From NCBI GenBank assembly GCA_038524325.1, contig JBCBIS010000054.1, positions 1 through 21,849 of the forward strand: a DNA stretch of 21,849 bases, written 5' to 3'. The notes below the pieces were generated by a model. That model was given only the letters and a program-made list of their open reading frames with translations, was not told where the DNA came from and made no database searches. The stretch is from Thermohalobaculum sp038524325 (GTDB taxonomy: Bacteria > Pseudomonadota > Alphaproteobacteria > Rhodobacterales > Rhodobacteraceae). Positions 14,969 to 21,849 of the stretch are shown here, one piece after another. A program made the translations under genes and the position numbers. The number at the start of each line of letters is the position of its first letter. Position 1 is the first letter of the stretch.

Positions 14969-17569
14969 TCAGACCTGCGCCCCATCGGCGCGGACATTGG
15001 CGCGGGCTTCCTCGGCGGTCTTCCAGTCGCGGCTGACCCCGAACCACAGCAGCGTGGCCGCGGCAATGAAGATCGAGGAATAGGTCCCGATCACCACGCC
15101 CCAGATCATCGCGAAGGTGAAGCCCTGGATCACGGCGGGACCCAGCAGGAACATCGCCCCCAGCGCGATCAGCGTGGTGGCCGAGGTCATCACCGTCCGC
15201 GCCAGCGTCTCGTTGATCGAGAGATTGAGCAGGTCGATCAGTTCCATCTTCTTGTATTTGCGCAGGTTCTCGCGGACCCTGTCATAGACGACCACCGTGT
15301 CGTTCAACGAGTAGCCGACGATCGTCAGGATGGCCGCGATAATCGCCAGGTTGAACTCGATGCCGGTGATCGCGAAGACCCCGATGGTCAGCACCACGTC
15401 ATGGACCAGGGCGATCACGGCGCCGACGCCGAACTGCCATTCGAACCGCAGCCAAATATAGAACAGCACCGCCGCCACCGCGAGCACCACGGCCAGAATG
15501 CCTGCCTGCAACAGCTCGCCCGAGACCTTCGCCCCCACGGCATCCACCGCCAGGAACTGGATGCTGGCGAAGGTGTCGGACAGCGTCTCCTGCACCAGGC
15601 GCACCGTGTCGTTCTGCGCGGCCGGGTCGTCGCCCTGCTGCTCGATGCGGATCATGACCGCGTTCTGGTCCTCGCCCGAGAGGTCTTCGGCGGTCGAGGA
15701 GATCTCGGTCACCGCCACATCGCCCAAGTCGAGATCGCCCAGCGCCGCGCGGTAGTCGCCCGTCTCCACTGCCTGATCGGTCTTGGCCATGATCATGGTG
15801 CCGCCCCGGAAGTCGATTCCGAAGTTTAGCCCCAGCACAGCCACCAGCACCATCGAGGCAATGACCGCAGTGATCGAGCCGAGCACCGGCAGGCGGCGCA
15901 CACCCAGGAAATTGATCCGCGTCGTCTCGGGCACCAGCTTGATCTGCGCGATCTTCAGCGATTTGGGCCGGCGCCAGTCGAGCCAGCCGACCACCATCAG
16001 CCGGGTGACCAGAACCGCCGTGAAGACCGAGGTGAGAATGCCGATCCCCAGCGTCACGGCGAAGCCTTTCACCGGGCCCGAACCCATGCCGAAAAGGATG
16101 ATCGCGGCAATGAAGGTTGTAACGTTTGCATCCAAGATTGCCGAGAACGCCTGTTGATAGCCCCGCTCGATCGCCCGCGCGACCTTGCCGGCATTGTTGC
16201 GAAGCTCCTCGCGGATCCGCTCGAAGATCAGCACATTGGCGTCGACCGCCATCCCGATGGTCAGCACGATCCCGGCGATCCCCGGCAGGGTCAGGGTCGC
16301 GCCCAGCAAACTCAGCGCCCCGAACAAAAGCGCCACGTTGATGATCAGCGCGATGTCCGCCAGCAGCCCGAACAGCCCATAGGTGATCGCCATGAAGATC
16401 AGCACCGCGGCAAAGGCCAACAGCGTCGCCGCCGCGCCCGCCGCCACCGAGTCCGCGCCCAGATCCGGGCCCACGGTGCGCTGCTCCAACACGCTGATCG
16501 AGGCGGGCAAGGCCCCTGCCCTCAGCAAGATCGCCAGATTGGTCGCGCTCTCCGCCGTGAAATCGCCTTCGATAAAGCCCGCCCCACCCAGGATCGCCGA
16601 TTGGATCCGTGGGGCAGAGATCACCTTGCCATCCAGCACGATGGCAAAGAGTTGCCCCACATTGGCGGCGGTATAGCGGCCAAAGATCCGGCTGCCCGCG
16701 GTGTCAAAGCGGAAATTGACCACTGGCAGAGCGCTGTCTGGGTGAAATCCCAACTGGCTGTCGACCAGATTGTCGCCGGACAGGATGGCCCGGCGTTCCA
16801 GCAGATACTGGCCACCGCCCTCCTCCTCCGTACCGCTGGCGACGAATTGCCCGGGGCCGGGGTTGCCGACCTGCTGGCCGAAATCCGAGACTTCGTGGAA
16901 CGAGAGCTTGGCCGTCTGCCCGATCAGATCGAGCAACTCATCGGCCGAGCCGATCCCCGGCACCTGGATCAGGATGCGCCGCTCACCCTGGCGCTGGATG
17001 CTCGGCTCGCGCGTGCCGGCCTCGTCAATCCGGCGCCGGATGATCTCCAGCGATTGCGCCATGGTGCGGTCGGTGATCTCGGTCAGTGCCGGCTCGGTCA
17101 GGGTGATCCGCAGGCGTTGATCTTCGAGCTGCTCGACCGCCAGGTCGACCCCGCCGGCAAAGCCGCCCATGCCAAAGCCGCCCGCGATCCCGCCACCCAC
17201 AGGCTGCGCCAGATTGCGAAAGGCGGCGGCCGCCCGTTCGACATCCTCGGCATTGGTGATCCGGACAGTGACTTCGCTGTCGGTCGCGCGCAGCGAGGTG
17301 AAGCGGCGCACGCCCGCGCCGACCAGGGCCTCCCGCGCCTCGGCGCGCAGGCTGGCCATGCGCTCGGCCGCGACCTCCTCGATCTCGACCTCGACCAAGA
17401 GATGCGCCCCGCCGCGCAGATCCAGCCCCAAATTGACCGCATCGCGCGGCATCCACGAGGGCAGGCTCTCACGGATCTCGGGCGCCAGCAGGTTGGGCGA
17501 CGCGAACAGCACACCCATCAGACAGGTCAGCAGGATGGCGAGGCGTTTCCAAGGGGCGAAGTAGAGCAT
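14969..17569 (-). CDS. secDF: Protein translocase subunit SecDF, one-piece fusion
   Basis: Inner-membrane motor that uses the proton gradient to help pull proteins through SecYEG. The chain has 866 residues: a SecD half (about 1-540) and a SecF half (about 555-850). LGLDLRGG at 47-54 starts the SecD part and LNFGIDFRGG at 581-590 the SecF part. The membrane motifs AVDANVLIFERI (441-452) and GYSLNDTVVVYDRV (752-765) contain the conserved acidic residues of proton transfer. Hydrophobic helices follow each periplasmic domain. A glycine-rich segment with repeated GGF/GM lies at 125-140 in the first periplasmic region. The ATG at 17569 has AAGGGG about nine bases upstream; the 12-base palindrome GGGCGCGCGCCC lies between. 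It is the second gene of the yajC operon. Some relatives keep secD and secF separate. Confidence 0.97.
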   Translation of the reverse strand: MLYFAPWKRLAILLTCLMGVLFASPNLLAPEIRESLPSWMPRDAVNLGLDLRGGAHLLVEVEIEEVAAERMASLRAEAREALVGAGVRRFTSLRATDSEVTVRITNAEDVERAAAAFRNLAQPVGGGIAGGFGMGGFAGGVDLAVEQLEDQRLRITLTEPALTEITDRTMAQSLEIIRRRIDEAGTREPSIQRQGERRILIQVPGIGSADELLDLIGQTAKLSFHEVSDFGQQVGNPGPGQFVASGTEEEGGGQYLLERRAILSGDNLVDSQLGFHPDSALPVVNFRFDTAGSRIFGRYTAANVGQLFAIVLDGKVISAPRIQSAILGGAGFIEGDFTAESATNLAILLRAGALPASISVLEQRTVGPDLGADSVAAGAAATLLAFAAVLIFMAITYGLFGLLADIALIINVALLFGALSLLGATLTLPGIAGIVLTIGMAVDANVLIFERIREELRNNAGKVARAIERGYQQAFSAILDANVTTFIAAIILFGMGSGPVKGFAVTLGIGILTSVFTAVLVTRLMVVGWLDWRRPKSLKIAQIKLVPETTRINFLGVRRLPVLGSITAVIASMVLVAVLGLNFGIDFRGGTMIMAKTDQAVETGDYRAALGDLDLGDVAVTEISSTAEDLSGEDQNAVMIRIEQQGDDPAAQNDTVRLVQETLSDTFASIQFLAVDAVGAKVSGELLQAGILAVVLAVAAVLFYIWLRFEWQFGVGAVIALVHDVVLTIGVFAITGIEFNLAIIAAILTIVGYSLNDTVVVYDRVRENLRKYKKMELIDLLNLSINETLARTVMTSATTLIALGAMFLLGPAVIQGFTFAMIWGVVIGTYSSIFIAAATLLWFGVSRDWKTAEEARANVRADGAQV

Positions 17570-17590
17570 GGGCGCGCGCCCCTTTCCGGA

Positions 17591-17932
17591 TCAGTCTTTC
17601 GCGGGTTCGGTCTTCGACTTCACGGTCGCCAGCATGTCGCGGCGGACGCGGACCTTGATATCCTTGGCGATCTCGACCTCCAATTCGGCCGGCTCGCCTT
17701 CGGGTGCGTGGACCTTGGTGACCTTGCCGATCAGCCCGCCATTGGTGATCACCTCGTCGCCGCGGCGCACGGCCTCCAGCATCGCCGCATGCTCCTTCGC
17801 CCGGCGCTGTTGTGGCCGGATCAGGAAGAAGTAGAAGATCACGAAGATCAGGACGATGGGCAGCAGCCCTGCGATCCCTCCCATCGGGTCGCCGGCACCG
17901 GCGGTTTGCGCATAGGCGGGGGTGGCGAACAT
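17591..17932 (-). CDS. yajC: Preprotein translocase subunit YajC
   Basis: Small inner-membrane partner of SecDF, 113 residues. It has an N-terminal short periplasmic part (MFATPAYAQ), one strong membrane helix (LLPIVLIFVIFYFFLIRP, about 22-39), and a cytoplasmic tail with the family's RRGDEVITNGGLIGKV motif near 56-71. The ATG at 17932 has GAGG about eight bases before it; the open frame to 18019 is upstream sequence. It heads the operon with secDF 21 bp downstream. A promoter is visible upstream. Confidence 0.95.
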   Translation of the reverse strand: MFATPAYAQTAGAGDPMGGIAGLLPIVLIFVIFYFFLIRPQQRRAKEHAAMLEAVRRGDEVITNGGLIGKVTKVHAPEGEPAELEVEIAKDIKVRVRRDMLATVKSKTEPAKD

Positions 17933-17991
17933 CGGGTCGTCCTCTCGCTTTGGGTGGGTCGAGCGGCCGCTCTGACGGCGGCGTTGGCGGA

Positions 17992-18019
17992 TATATACGT
18001 GGGCGCCTTGCCGATGCAA
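17992..18019 (-). promoter_or_regulatory. Likely promoter of the yajC-secDF operon
   Basis: On the minus strand TTGCAT (18019-18014) and TATATA (17997-17992) are separated by 16 bases. A transcript would start near 17985 and carry a leader of about 50 bases to the yajC ATG. No terminator or riboswitch-like structure is seen in the leader. Confidence 0.4.
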
Positions 18020-18043
18020 GCAGGGCCGGCCCAGGCGCGGCGA

Positions 18044-18083
18044 TTAACCTTTTCTTCACGCCGATCAAGAAAGCTTTCATACG
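18044..18083 (+). promoter_or_regulatory. Weak promoter and CtrA-like half site before the 64-aa gene
   Basis: TTAA, seven bases, TTCA (18044-18058) is one base away from the TTAA-N7-TTAA pattern bound by the alphaproteobacterial cell-cycle regulator CtrA. It overlaps a possible -35 TTCACG (18055-18060), which is 17 bases from CATACG (18078-18083). Both matches are weak and chance occurrence is quite possible. Confidence 0.2.
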
Positions 18084-18114
18084 AGCCAGGGGGAAGGCGA
18101 TTGGGAGAGCGCGC

Positions 18115-18309
18115 ATGGACCATGCACACATGCAGTCGACCGGCAGACCGAACCCCTATACCGACGCCCCACACGACCACCCGACCGAGGCGCGCAGCGA
18201 CCAGATCGAGGCTGCGGAGCTCGAGCTTCCCAATGCCCTTTGGGTCGCCGCCCCGGGCCTCGCCCTCGCCCTCTATGGCGCCCTGATGGCCGTCGCCTTC
18301 TTCGCCTGA
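18115..18309 (+). CDS. Small single-helix membrane protein, unknown function
   Basis: A 64-residue protein. The first ~40 residues are polar with five His (MDHAHM start, APHDHP) and several acidic residues. Residues about 42-63 form one hydrophobic helix that ends the protein, predicting an inner-membrane anchor with a short soluble N-terminus. GGGAG seven bases before the ATG supports the start; the longer open frame from 17812 is yajC antisense. It is divergent from yajC and 39 bp before the pentapeptide-repeat gene. I do not recognise a family. The clear ribosome site and helix make it credible as a real gene. Confidence 0.6.
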   Translation: MDHAHMQSTGRPNPYTDAPHDHPTEARSDQIEAAELELPNALWVAAPGLALALYGALMAVAFFA

Positions 18310-18318
18310 CCCCTTCCC

Positions 18319-18348
18319 GCCGCCCTGCCTTTGCGGCAGACTGGCGGC
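18319..18348 (+). repeat. Hairpin flush against the pentapeptide gene start
   Basis: GCCGCC (18319-18324) pairs with GGCGGC (18343-18348), and inside it CTGCC pairs with GGCAG around a five-base loop, with a three-base bulge. The last base of the stem is directly before the ATG at 18349. It could terminate the 64-aa gene's transcript, though no U run follows, or restrict translation of the next gene. Confidence 0.5.
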
Positions 18349-19923
18349 ATGGGTGTTTGGATCGATTGGATTGAGGCGATTGGAGGGGTCGAGACGCTGC
18401 TGGCCGTGGCAGCGCTTCTCGCCGGTGCCGTGCTTGCCGTCCGGGCCATGCGAACCGTCCGGGCCATCAAGGCACGCGAGACACTCTCCACCTGGGCCAA
18501 GGCCGCCGCGTCAGACGATGGCCGCGACTGGGCGCTGGAGCGGCTGCGGAAGAACTACCTCTGGCTGATGATCCTGGCGGGGGCCGTGGCCTATGTGGCG
18601 CTCTGGACCTTCATCACCGGCCGCCTGCCGCTGCTGGCCCGCGACGCGGTGGGGGAACTGGCCAAGGTGCTCGGCACCGACCCGCTCGACCACGAGGCCC
18701 TGCGCAACATCGCCTATGCCATCGGCGCGCTGTTGGGCGGGACCGCTCTCCTGGCCGCCGTCCCCTTCCAACTGATCAAGACCTGGATGAACGAGCGCCA
18801 GGCGATCACCGCCGAGCAGGGACATATCACCGACCGGATCACCAAGGCGGTGGAACAACTCGGCGCGGAGAAGACGGTCAAACGCACCGTCCAACGCCAG
18901 GAGCAGGACGAGCAAGGCAATACATGGCTCGCCGACCGGGTGATCGAGGAGACCCAGCCGAATATCGAAGTCCGCCTGGGCGCCATCTATGCCCTGGAAC
19001 GCATCGCCCAGGACAGCGAGCGCGACCACATCCCGATCATGGAAACCCTCTGCGCCTATATCCGCGAAAACGCCCCGGCCAGCAGCGCCAAAACCCTGAA
19101 CCTCGCCCCCTGGGAGCCAATGCCGAAAGAGATGACCGAGGCAGAGCGCGAACAGCGGGACGCGGAGTTTAAGCTGCGGTTCGGTGAGTACGCTTTCGAC
19201 CCCAGGTCCAACCTTTGGCAGTGGTCGCAGTCTCTGCCCAAACCCCGGGCCGATGTGCAGGCCGCGCTCCGCGTCATCGGTCGCCGCAAGCAGGCCCGGC
19301 AGAGGCATGAGGAGAAGAAGGACTATCGCCTCGACCTGAGCGGCACCAACCTCCGAAGAACTGATCTAAATGGCGCGCATCTTGAGAGGGCGGTTCTTAG
19401 AGAGGCGCGTTTGGAGGGGGCCGACCTCAGAGAGGCGCATTTGGAGAGGGCGCACCTCGGAGGGGCGCATTTGGAGAGGGCCGACCTCGGAAGGGCGCAT
19501 TTGGAGAGGGCGTACCTCGGAGGGGCGCGTTTGGAGAGGGCGTACCTCGGAGGGGCGCGTTTGGAGGGGGCGGACCTCAGAAGGGCGCATTTGGAGAGGG
19601 CCGACCTCAGAGAGGCGCATTTGGAGAGGGCGGGGCTCGAAGGGGCAAACTTGAAATCCGCAGACCTGACGCGCTGGCACATGGCCGGCACGCGCGTCAG
19701 GTCTGCGGATTTTAGCGAGTGTACAACTTTGACCCAGGAGGGGGTCAACAGCGCCTTTGGCGATGTGGCGACGGTGTTGCCCGATCACATCCTGCGGCCG
19801 GATCATTGGGACGAGCAAACGGGTATCCTGTTTCTTGAAGACAAAGCCTATAACGACTGGATCGCCCGCGGGGCGCCTGCTTCGAAAACGGGGATGGTCA
19901 AGCCGGGCGAGGATGGGGCATAA
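18349..19923 (+). CDS. Membrane-anchored pentapeptide-repeat protein
   Basis: A 524-residue protein. Three hydrophobic helices (about 14-34, 70-91 and 120-143) anchor the N-terminus. A module seen in many pentapeptide-repeat proteins follows at about 165-243, with EQLGAEK, EVRLGAIYALERIA and METLCAYIREN. Pentapeptide repeats of the A-x-L-x-x type run from about 329 to 456 and should form a right-handed four-sided beta-helix. The last 65 residues are non-repeat. No function can be assigned; such helices often mediate protein contacts. Within the repeats the codons TTG, AGG and AGA are common, unlike the flanking genes, and the DNA units are nearly identical. The ATG at 18349 has no Shine-Dalgarno; a TTG at 18331 in the same frame lies in the hairpin. 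It sits between yajC and serS, 33 bp before serS. Confidence 0.9.
   Translation: MGVWIDWIEAIGGVETLLAVAALLAGAVLAVRAMRTVRAIKARETLSTWAKAAASDDGRDWALERLRKNYLWLMILAGAVAYVALWTFITGRLPLLARDAVGELAKVLGTDPLDHEALRNIAYAIGALLGGTALLAAVPFQLIKTWMNERQAITAEQGHITDRITKAVEQLGAEKTVKRTVQRQEQDEQGNTWLADRVIEETQPNIEVRLGAIYALERIAQDSERDHIPIMETLCAYIRENAPASSAKTLNLAPWEPMPKEMTEAEREQRDAEFKLRFGEYAFDPRSNLWQWSQSLPKPRADVQAALRVIGRRKQARQRHEEKKDYRLDLSGTNLRRTDLNGAHLERAVLREARLEGADLREAHLERAHLGGAHLERADLGRAHLERAYLGGARLERAYLGGARLEGADLRRAHLERADLREAHLERAGLEGANLKSADLTRWHMAGTRVRSADFSECTTLTQEGVNSAFGDVATVLPDHILRPDHWDEQTGILFLEDKAYNDWIARGAPASKTGMVKPGEDGA
19375..19644 (+). repeat. Nine tandem 30-bp coding repeats
   Basis: Units start at 19375, 19405, 19435, 19465, 19495, 19525, 19555, 19585 and 19615. 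Most begin GCGCATTTGGAGAGGGC or GCGCGTTTGGAGAGGGC, followed by a variable AC-CTC-GGA part. Each unit encodes two pentapeptides (A-H/R-L-E-R/G, then A-x-L-x-x). There are no spacers, so this is an in-frame repeat array and not CRISPR. Confidence 0.95.
19654..19712 (+). repeat. Perfect 21-bp inverted repeat inside the pentapeptide gene
   Basis: Arms 19654-19674 and 19692-19712 are exact reverse complements around a 17-base loop. The left arm encodes KSADLTR (436-442) and the right arm falls in RVRSADF (449-455), so both arms contribute a pentapeptide-like SAD(L/F) in the same reading direction. It directly follows the tandem repeat array. Confidence 0.95.
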
Positions 19924-19945
19924 GCCGTCTCGCCGATTTCAACCC

Positions 19946-19951
19946 AGGAGG
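19946..19951 (+). promoter_or_regulatory. Strong serS ribosome binding site
   Basis: AGGAGG lies two bases before the ATG at 19954 and five bases before the in-frame ATG at 19957. The spacing favours the second ATG. Confidence 0.7.
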
Positions 19952-19956
19952 CGATG

Positions 19957-21249
19957 ATGCATGATATCCGGCTGATCCGTGACAACCCGCAGGCTTTCGA
20001 CGCGATGCTGTCGCGGCGCGGGGTGTCGGCGGTCTCGTCGGAGATCCTGGCGATCGACGCCGCCCGCCGGGCCAAGATCACCGCCGCCGAGGAGGCCCTG
20101 GCCGCGCGCAACGCCGCCTCGAAGGATGTGGGCAAGGCCAAGGCCAGCGGGGACACGGCGGAATTCGACCGTCTCCGCGCCCTGGTCGCCGAGAAAAAGG
20201 ACGAGATCGCCCGGCTGGAGGAGGAGGCCAAGGCCGAGGACGCCCGGCTGCACGACCTCCTGATGGACCTGCCCAACGCGCCCCATGACGATGTGCCCGA
20301 CGGCGCGGACGAGGCCGATAATGTCGAGGTCAAGCGCCACGGCAGCCCACGGAACTTCGCCTTTGCTCCGGTCGAGCATTTCGACATTCCCGCGGTCGCG
20401 CCACTGTTGGATTTCGAGACGGCGGCAAAACTCTCGGGCAGCCGGTTCATGGTGCTGAAGGGCGCGTTGATCCGGCTCCACCGGGCGCTGGCGCAGTTCA
20501 TGCTGAACACCCATGTGGACGAGAACGGGCTGACCGAGGTCTGGACCCCGGTTCTGGTGCGCGAGGAGGCGATGATCGGCACCGGGCAATTGCCGAAATT
20601 CGCCGAGGACAGCTATCAGACCACCAATGGCTGGTGGCTGATCCCGACCTCCGAGGTGACGCTGACCAATATCCCGGCGGGCGAGATTGTCGAGGAGAGC
20701 GCCCTGCCGATGCGCTTCACCGCGCATAGCCAGTGCTTTCGGTCCGAGGCCGGCAGCGCGGGCAAGGACACCCGTGGGATCCTGCGCCAGCACCAGTTTG
20801 AGAAGGTCGAGATGGTGAGCATCACCCGGCCCGAGGACAGCCGGGCCGAGCTCGACCGGATGACCGCCTGTGCTGAAGGGATTTTGGAGAAGCTGGGGCT
20901 GCCCTACAGAACGCTGGTGCTCTGTACCGGCGATATGGGCTTTGGCGCGCGGCGGACCCATGACATCGAGGTCTGGCTGCCGGGGCAGAACAGCTATCGC
21001 GAAATCTCGAGCTGCTCGGTCTGCGGGGATTTCCAGGCGCGGCGGATGAATGCCCGGTTCCGGCGCGAGGGCGAGAAGCGGCCGGAGTTCGTGCATACGC
21101 TGAACGGCTCGGGCCTGGCGGTCGGGCGCTGTCTGATCGCTGTGCTGGAGAATGGGCAGGAGGAAGACGGTTCGGTGACCCTGCCCGCGGTGCTCTCGCC
21201 CTATCTCAACGGTGCGACGCAGATGATGGCGGACGGTCAACTCGCCTGA
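19957..21249 (+). CDS. serS: Serine-tRNA ligase
   Basis: Charges tRNA-Ser (and tRNA-Sec where present) with serine in the cytosol, a class II synthetase of 430 residues, the usual length. The N-terminal part (about 30-100) is Ala/Glu/Lys-rich and forms the long coiled-coil arm that reads the tRNA variable loop. Class II motif 2 is FRSEAGSAGKDTRGILRQHQ (261-280) and motif 3 is NGSGLAVGRCLIAVLEN (383-399). TSEV (231-234) and SSCSVCGDFQARR (351-363) are also conserved. I chose the second of two adjacent ATGs because of AGGAGG spacing and because relatives begin MHDIR. It may share a transcript with the pentapeptide gene. A terminator-like hairpin follows the stop. Confidence 0.97.
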   Translation: MHDIRLIRDNPQAFDAMLSRRGVSAVSSEILAIDAARRAKITAAEEALAARNAASKDVGKAKASGDTAEFDRLRALVAEKKDEIARLEEEAKAEDARLHDLLMDLPNAPHDDVPDGADEADNVEVKRHGSPRNFAFAPVEHFDIPAVAPLLDFETAAKLSGSRFMVLKGALIRLHRALAQFMLNTHVDENGLTEVWTPVLVREEAMIGTGQLPKFAEDSYQTTNGWWLIPTSEVTLTNIPAGEIVEESALPMRFTAHSQCFRSEAGSAGKDTRGILRQHQFEKVEMVSITRPEDSRAELDRMTACAEGILEKLGLPYRTLVLCTGDMGFGARRTHDIEVWLPGQNSYREISSCSVCGDFQARRMNARFRREGEKRPEFVHTLNGSGLAVGRCLIAVLENGQEEDGSVTLPAVLSPYLNGATQMMADGQLA

Positions 21250-21255
21250 CCGCTG

Positions 21256-21281
21256 CTGGCGCAGGCTTCGGTCTGCGCCAG
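21256..21281 (+). terminator. Hairpin downstream of serS
   Basis: CTGGCGCAG (21256-21264) pairs exactly with CTGCGCCAG (21273-21281) across an eight-base loop containing TTCG. It begins six bases after the serS stop. No U run follows, so termination would be weak or factor-assisted. It lies in the 106-bp convergent gap before bamB. Confidence 0.5.
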
Positions 21282-21355
21282 GGCTTGGTCATGATGTGGC
21301 GCGGCGACCCTTCCTCCAGTGGCTCGGGTGATCGTGGCGCGGCAACCGCGTTGTC

Positions 21356-21849
21356 TCAGCGCAGCGCCACCAGATCGGCATCATCGCTCAGCACGAAAAC
21401 CGTGCCACCGGCCGAGATCGGGCCTGTGCGCGAACCGCCGGGAATGTCCTCGATCACGGCCCCCTCGCCGGTCTCGCCGTCAAAAGACCAGAGATTGCCC
21501 AGACTGTCCGAGACCAGGACCTTGCCGGACACCACGATCGGTCCGGAATAGGTGATCGGGTCCTCCTCGTCCTCTTCGTCCTCCCAGGCGGGAAGATCGG
21601 TTTTCCAGAGGGTCGAGCCGCTGCGCAGATCGATGCGGATCAGTTCCGCGAGATCGCTCATCAGGAACAGGGTCTCCCCCACCGGCCAGGGCGGACGGGT
21701 GGCGCCGATGCCGCGCGTCCAAGCGCGAACGCCCGAGCGGCCGTCGATCGCCACCAGACGCCCGCTCTGGTTCGCGGCCACGACCAAGGGACCGGCTACA
21801 ACCGGGTCTCCCGAAAGATCGGTGATCGACGCCCGCGCCAGACCGCGCC
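21356..21849 (-). CDS. bamB: BamB-like PQQ-repeat beta-propeller protein, 5' end beyond window
   Basis: Only the C-terminal ~164 residues are present. They show the PQQ-binding-like blade pattern: VAIDGRSGVRAWTRGIG, RIDLRSGSTLWKTDL, LWSFDGETGEG and a final blade ending in DLVALR. RASITDLSGDPVV near the edge matches the BamB region. BamB is an outer-membrane lipoprotein of the BAM complex that helps insert beta-barrel proteins; the lipobox would be outside this window. Unusual is an acidic run (W-EDEEDEED-P, DNA 21560-21583) in a loop between blades. It converges on serS. Other PQQ-repeat proteins are possible, but the position near serS fits bamB in related genomes. Confidence 0.8.
   Translation of the reverse strand, partial: RGLARASITDLSGDPVVAGPLVVAANQSGRLVAIDGRSGVRAWTRGIGATRPPWPVGETLFLMSDLAELIRIDLRSGSTLWKTDLPAWEDEEDEEDPITYSGPIVVSGKVLVSDSLGNLWSFDGETGEGAVIEDIPGGSRTGPISAGGTVFVLSDDADLVALR

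Noticed and set aside
17570..17581. 12-base GC palindrome before secDF
   Set aside because: It is self-complementary but too short to form a stable hairpin, and alternating GC is common here.
16154..18286. 710-residue plus-strand open frame
   Set aside because: It is antisense to secDF and yajC and its composition is Gln/Asp/Arg/His-rich, as expected for a shadow frame.
19323..19818. Repeat-rich minus-strand frames and possible CRISPR array
   Set aside because: The 30-bp units are contiguous without spacers and encode proper pentapeptides on the plus strand. The minus-strand repeats are by-products.
19939..21240. 433-residue minus-strand open frame
   Set aside because: It mirrors serS exactly; the serS motifs on the other strand are unambiguous.

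Overview
The window is GC-rich DNA from an alphaproteobacterium, most likely a member of the Rhodobacteraceae (roseobacter/Rhodobacter group). Three things suggest this: the yajC, one-piece secDF and Mth938-like gene order, the neighbouring serS and bamB, and the Fe-type superoxide dismutase and SerRS sequences. This assignment rests on family recall and gene order, not on a database search. No rRNA, tRNA, CRISPR array, insertion sequence or prophage gene was found.

Left part (1-3478): the 5' portion of zwf (glucose-6-phosphate dehydrogenase) runs off the left edge. It is divergent from a secreted protein with a peptidoglycan-binding domain, across a 398-bp gap with no clear gene.

Central part (3595-12101): this looks like one catabolic island built around a divergent promoter region (7885-8044). 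Leftward lie a Rieske oxygenase of the carnitine/betaine-demethylase type and an SDR dehydrogenase, overlapping by 4 bp and followed by a terminator-like hairpin. Then come an unrecognised 143-aa protein, a BKACE-family beta-keto acid cleavage enzyme and a second SDR. Rightward lies a ProX/ProV/ProW-type ABC importer whose two permease halves are fused into one 689-aa protein. The set can be read as import, oxidation of a 3-hydroxyl to a ketone, acetyl-CoA-dependent cleavage, and oxygenase attack on a quaternary amine. The substrate (carnitine-like, betaine-like or other) cannot be fixed from sequence. No reductase partner, thioesterase or regulator is in the window.

Middle-right (12123-14338): a ureohydrolase-family protein lacks a metal-ligand His and the usual catalytic Glu. 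Upstream of it are sodB, with a perfect 17-bp stem hairpin after it, and a small membrane-anchored protein with its own good promoter.

Right part (14608-21849): a housekeeping block for protein export and translation. It holds a leftward operon yajC-secDF-Mth938-like, a small one-helix membrane protein, a three-helix pentapeptide-repeat protein, serS, and the 3' part of a bamB-like gene converging on serS. The pentapeptide gene is the oddity here. It carries nine tandem 30-bp DNA repeats with codons unlike the rest of the window, then a perfect 21-bp inverted repeat inside the reading frame, and it starts flush against a hairpin without a visible Shine-Dalgarno.

The best candidates for something undescribed are the quaternary-amine island with its SDR/BKACE pairing and unknown 143-aa protein, the long hairpin over the second SDR's ribosome site, the atypical ureohydrolase, and the palindrome plus repeat array in the pentapeptide gene.
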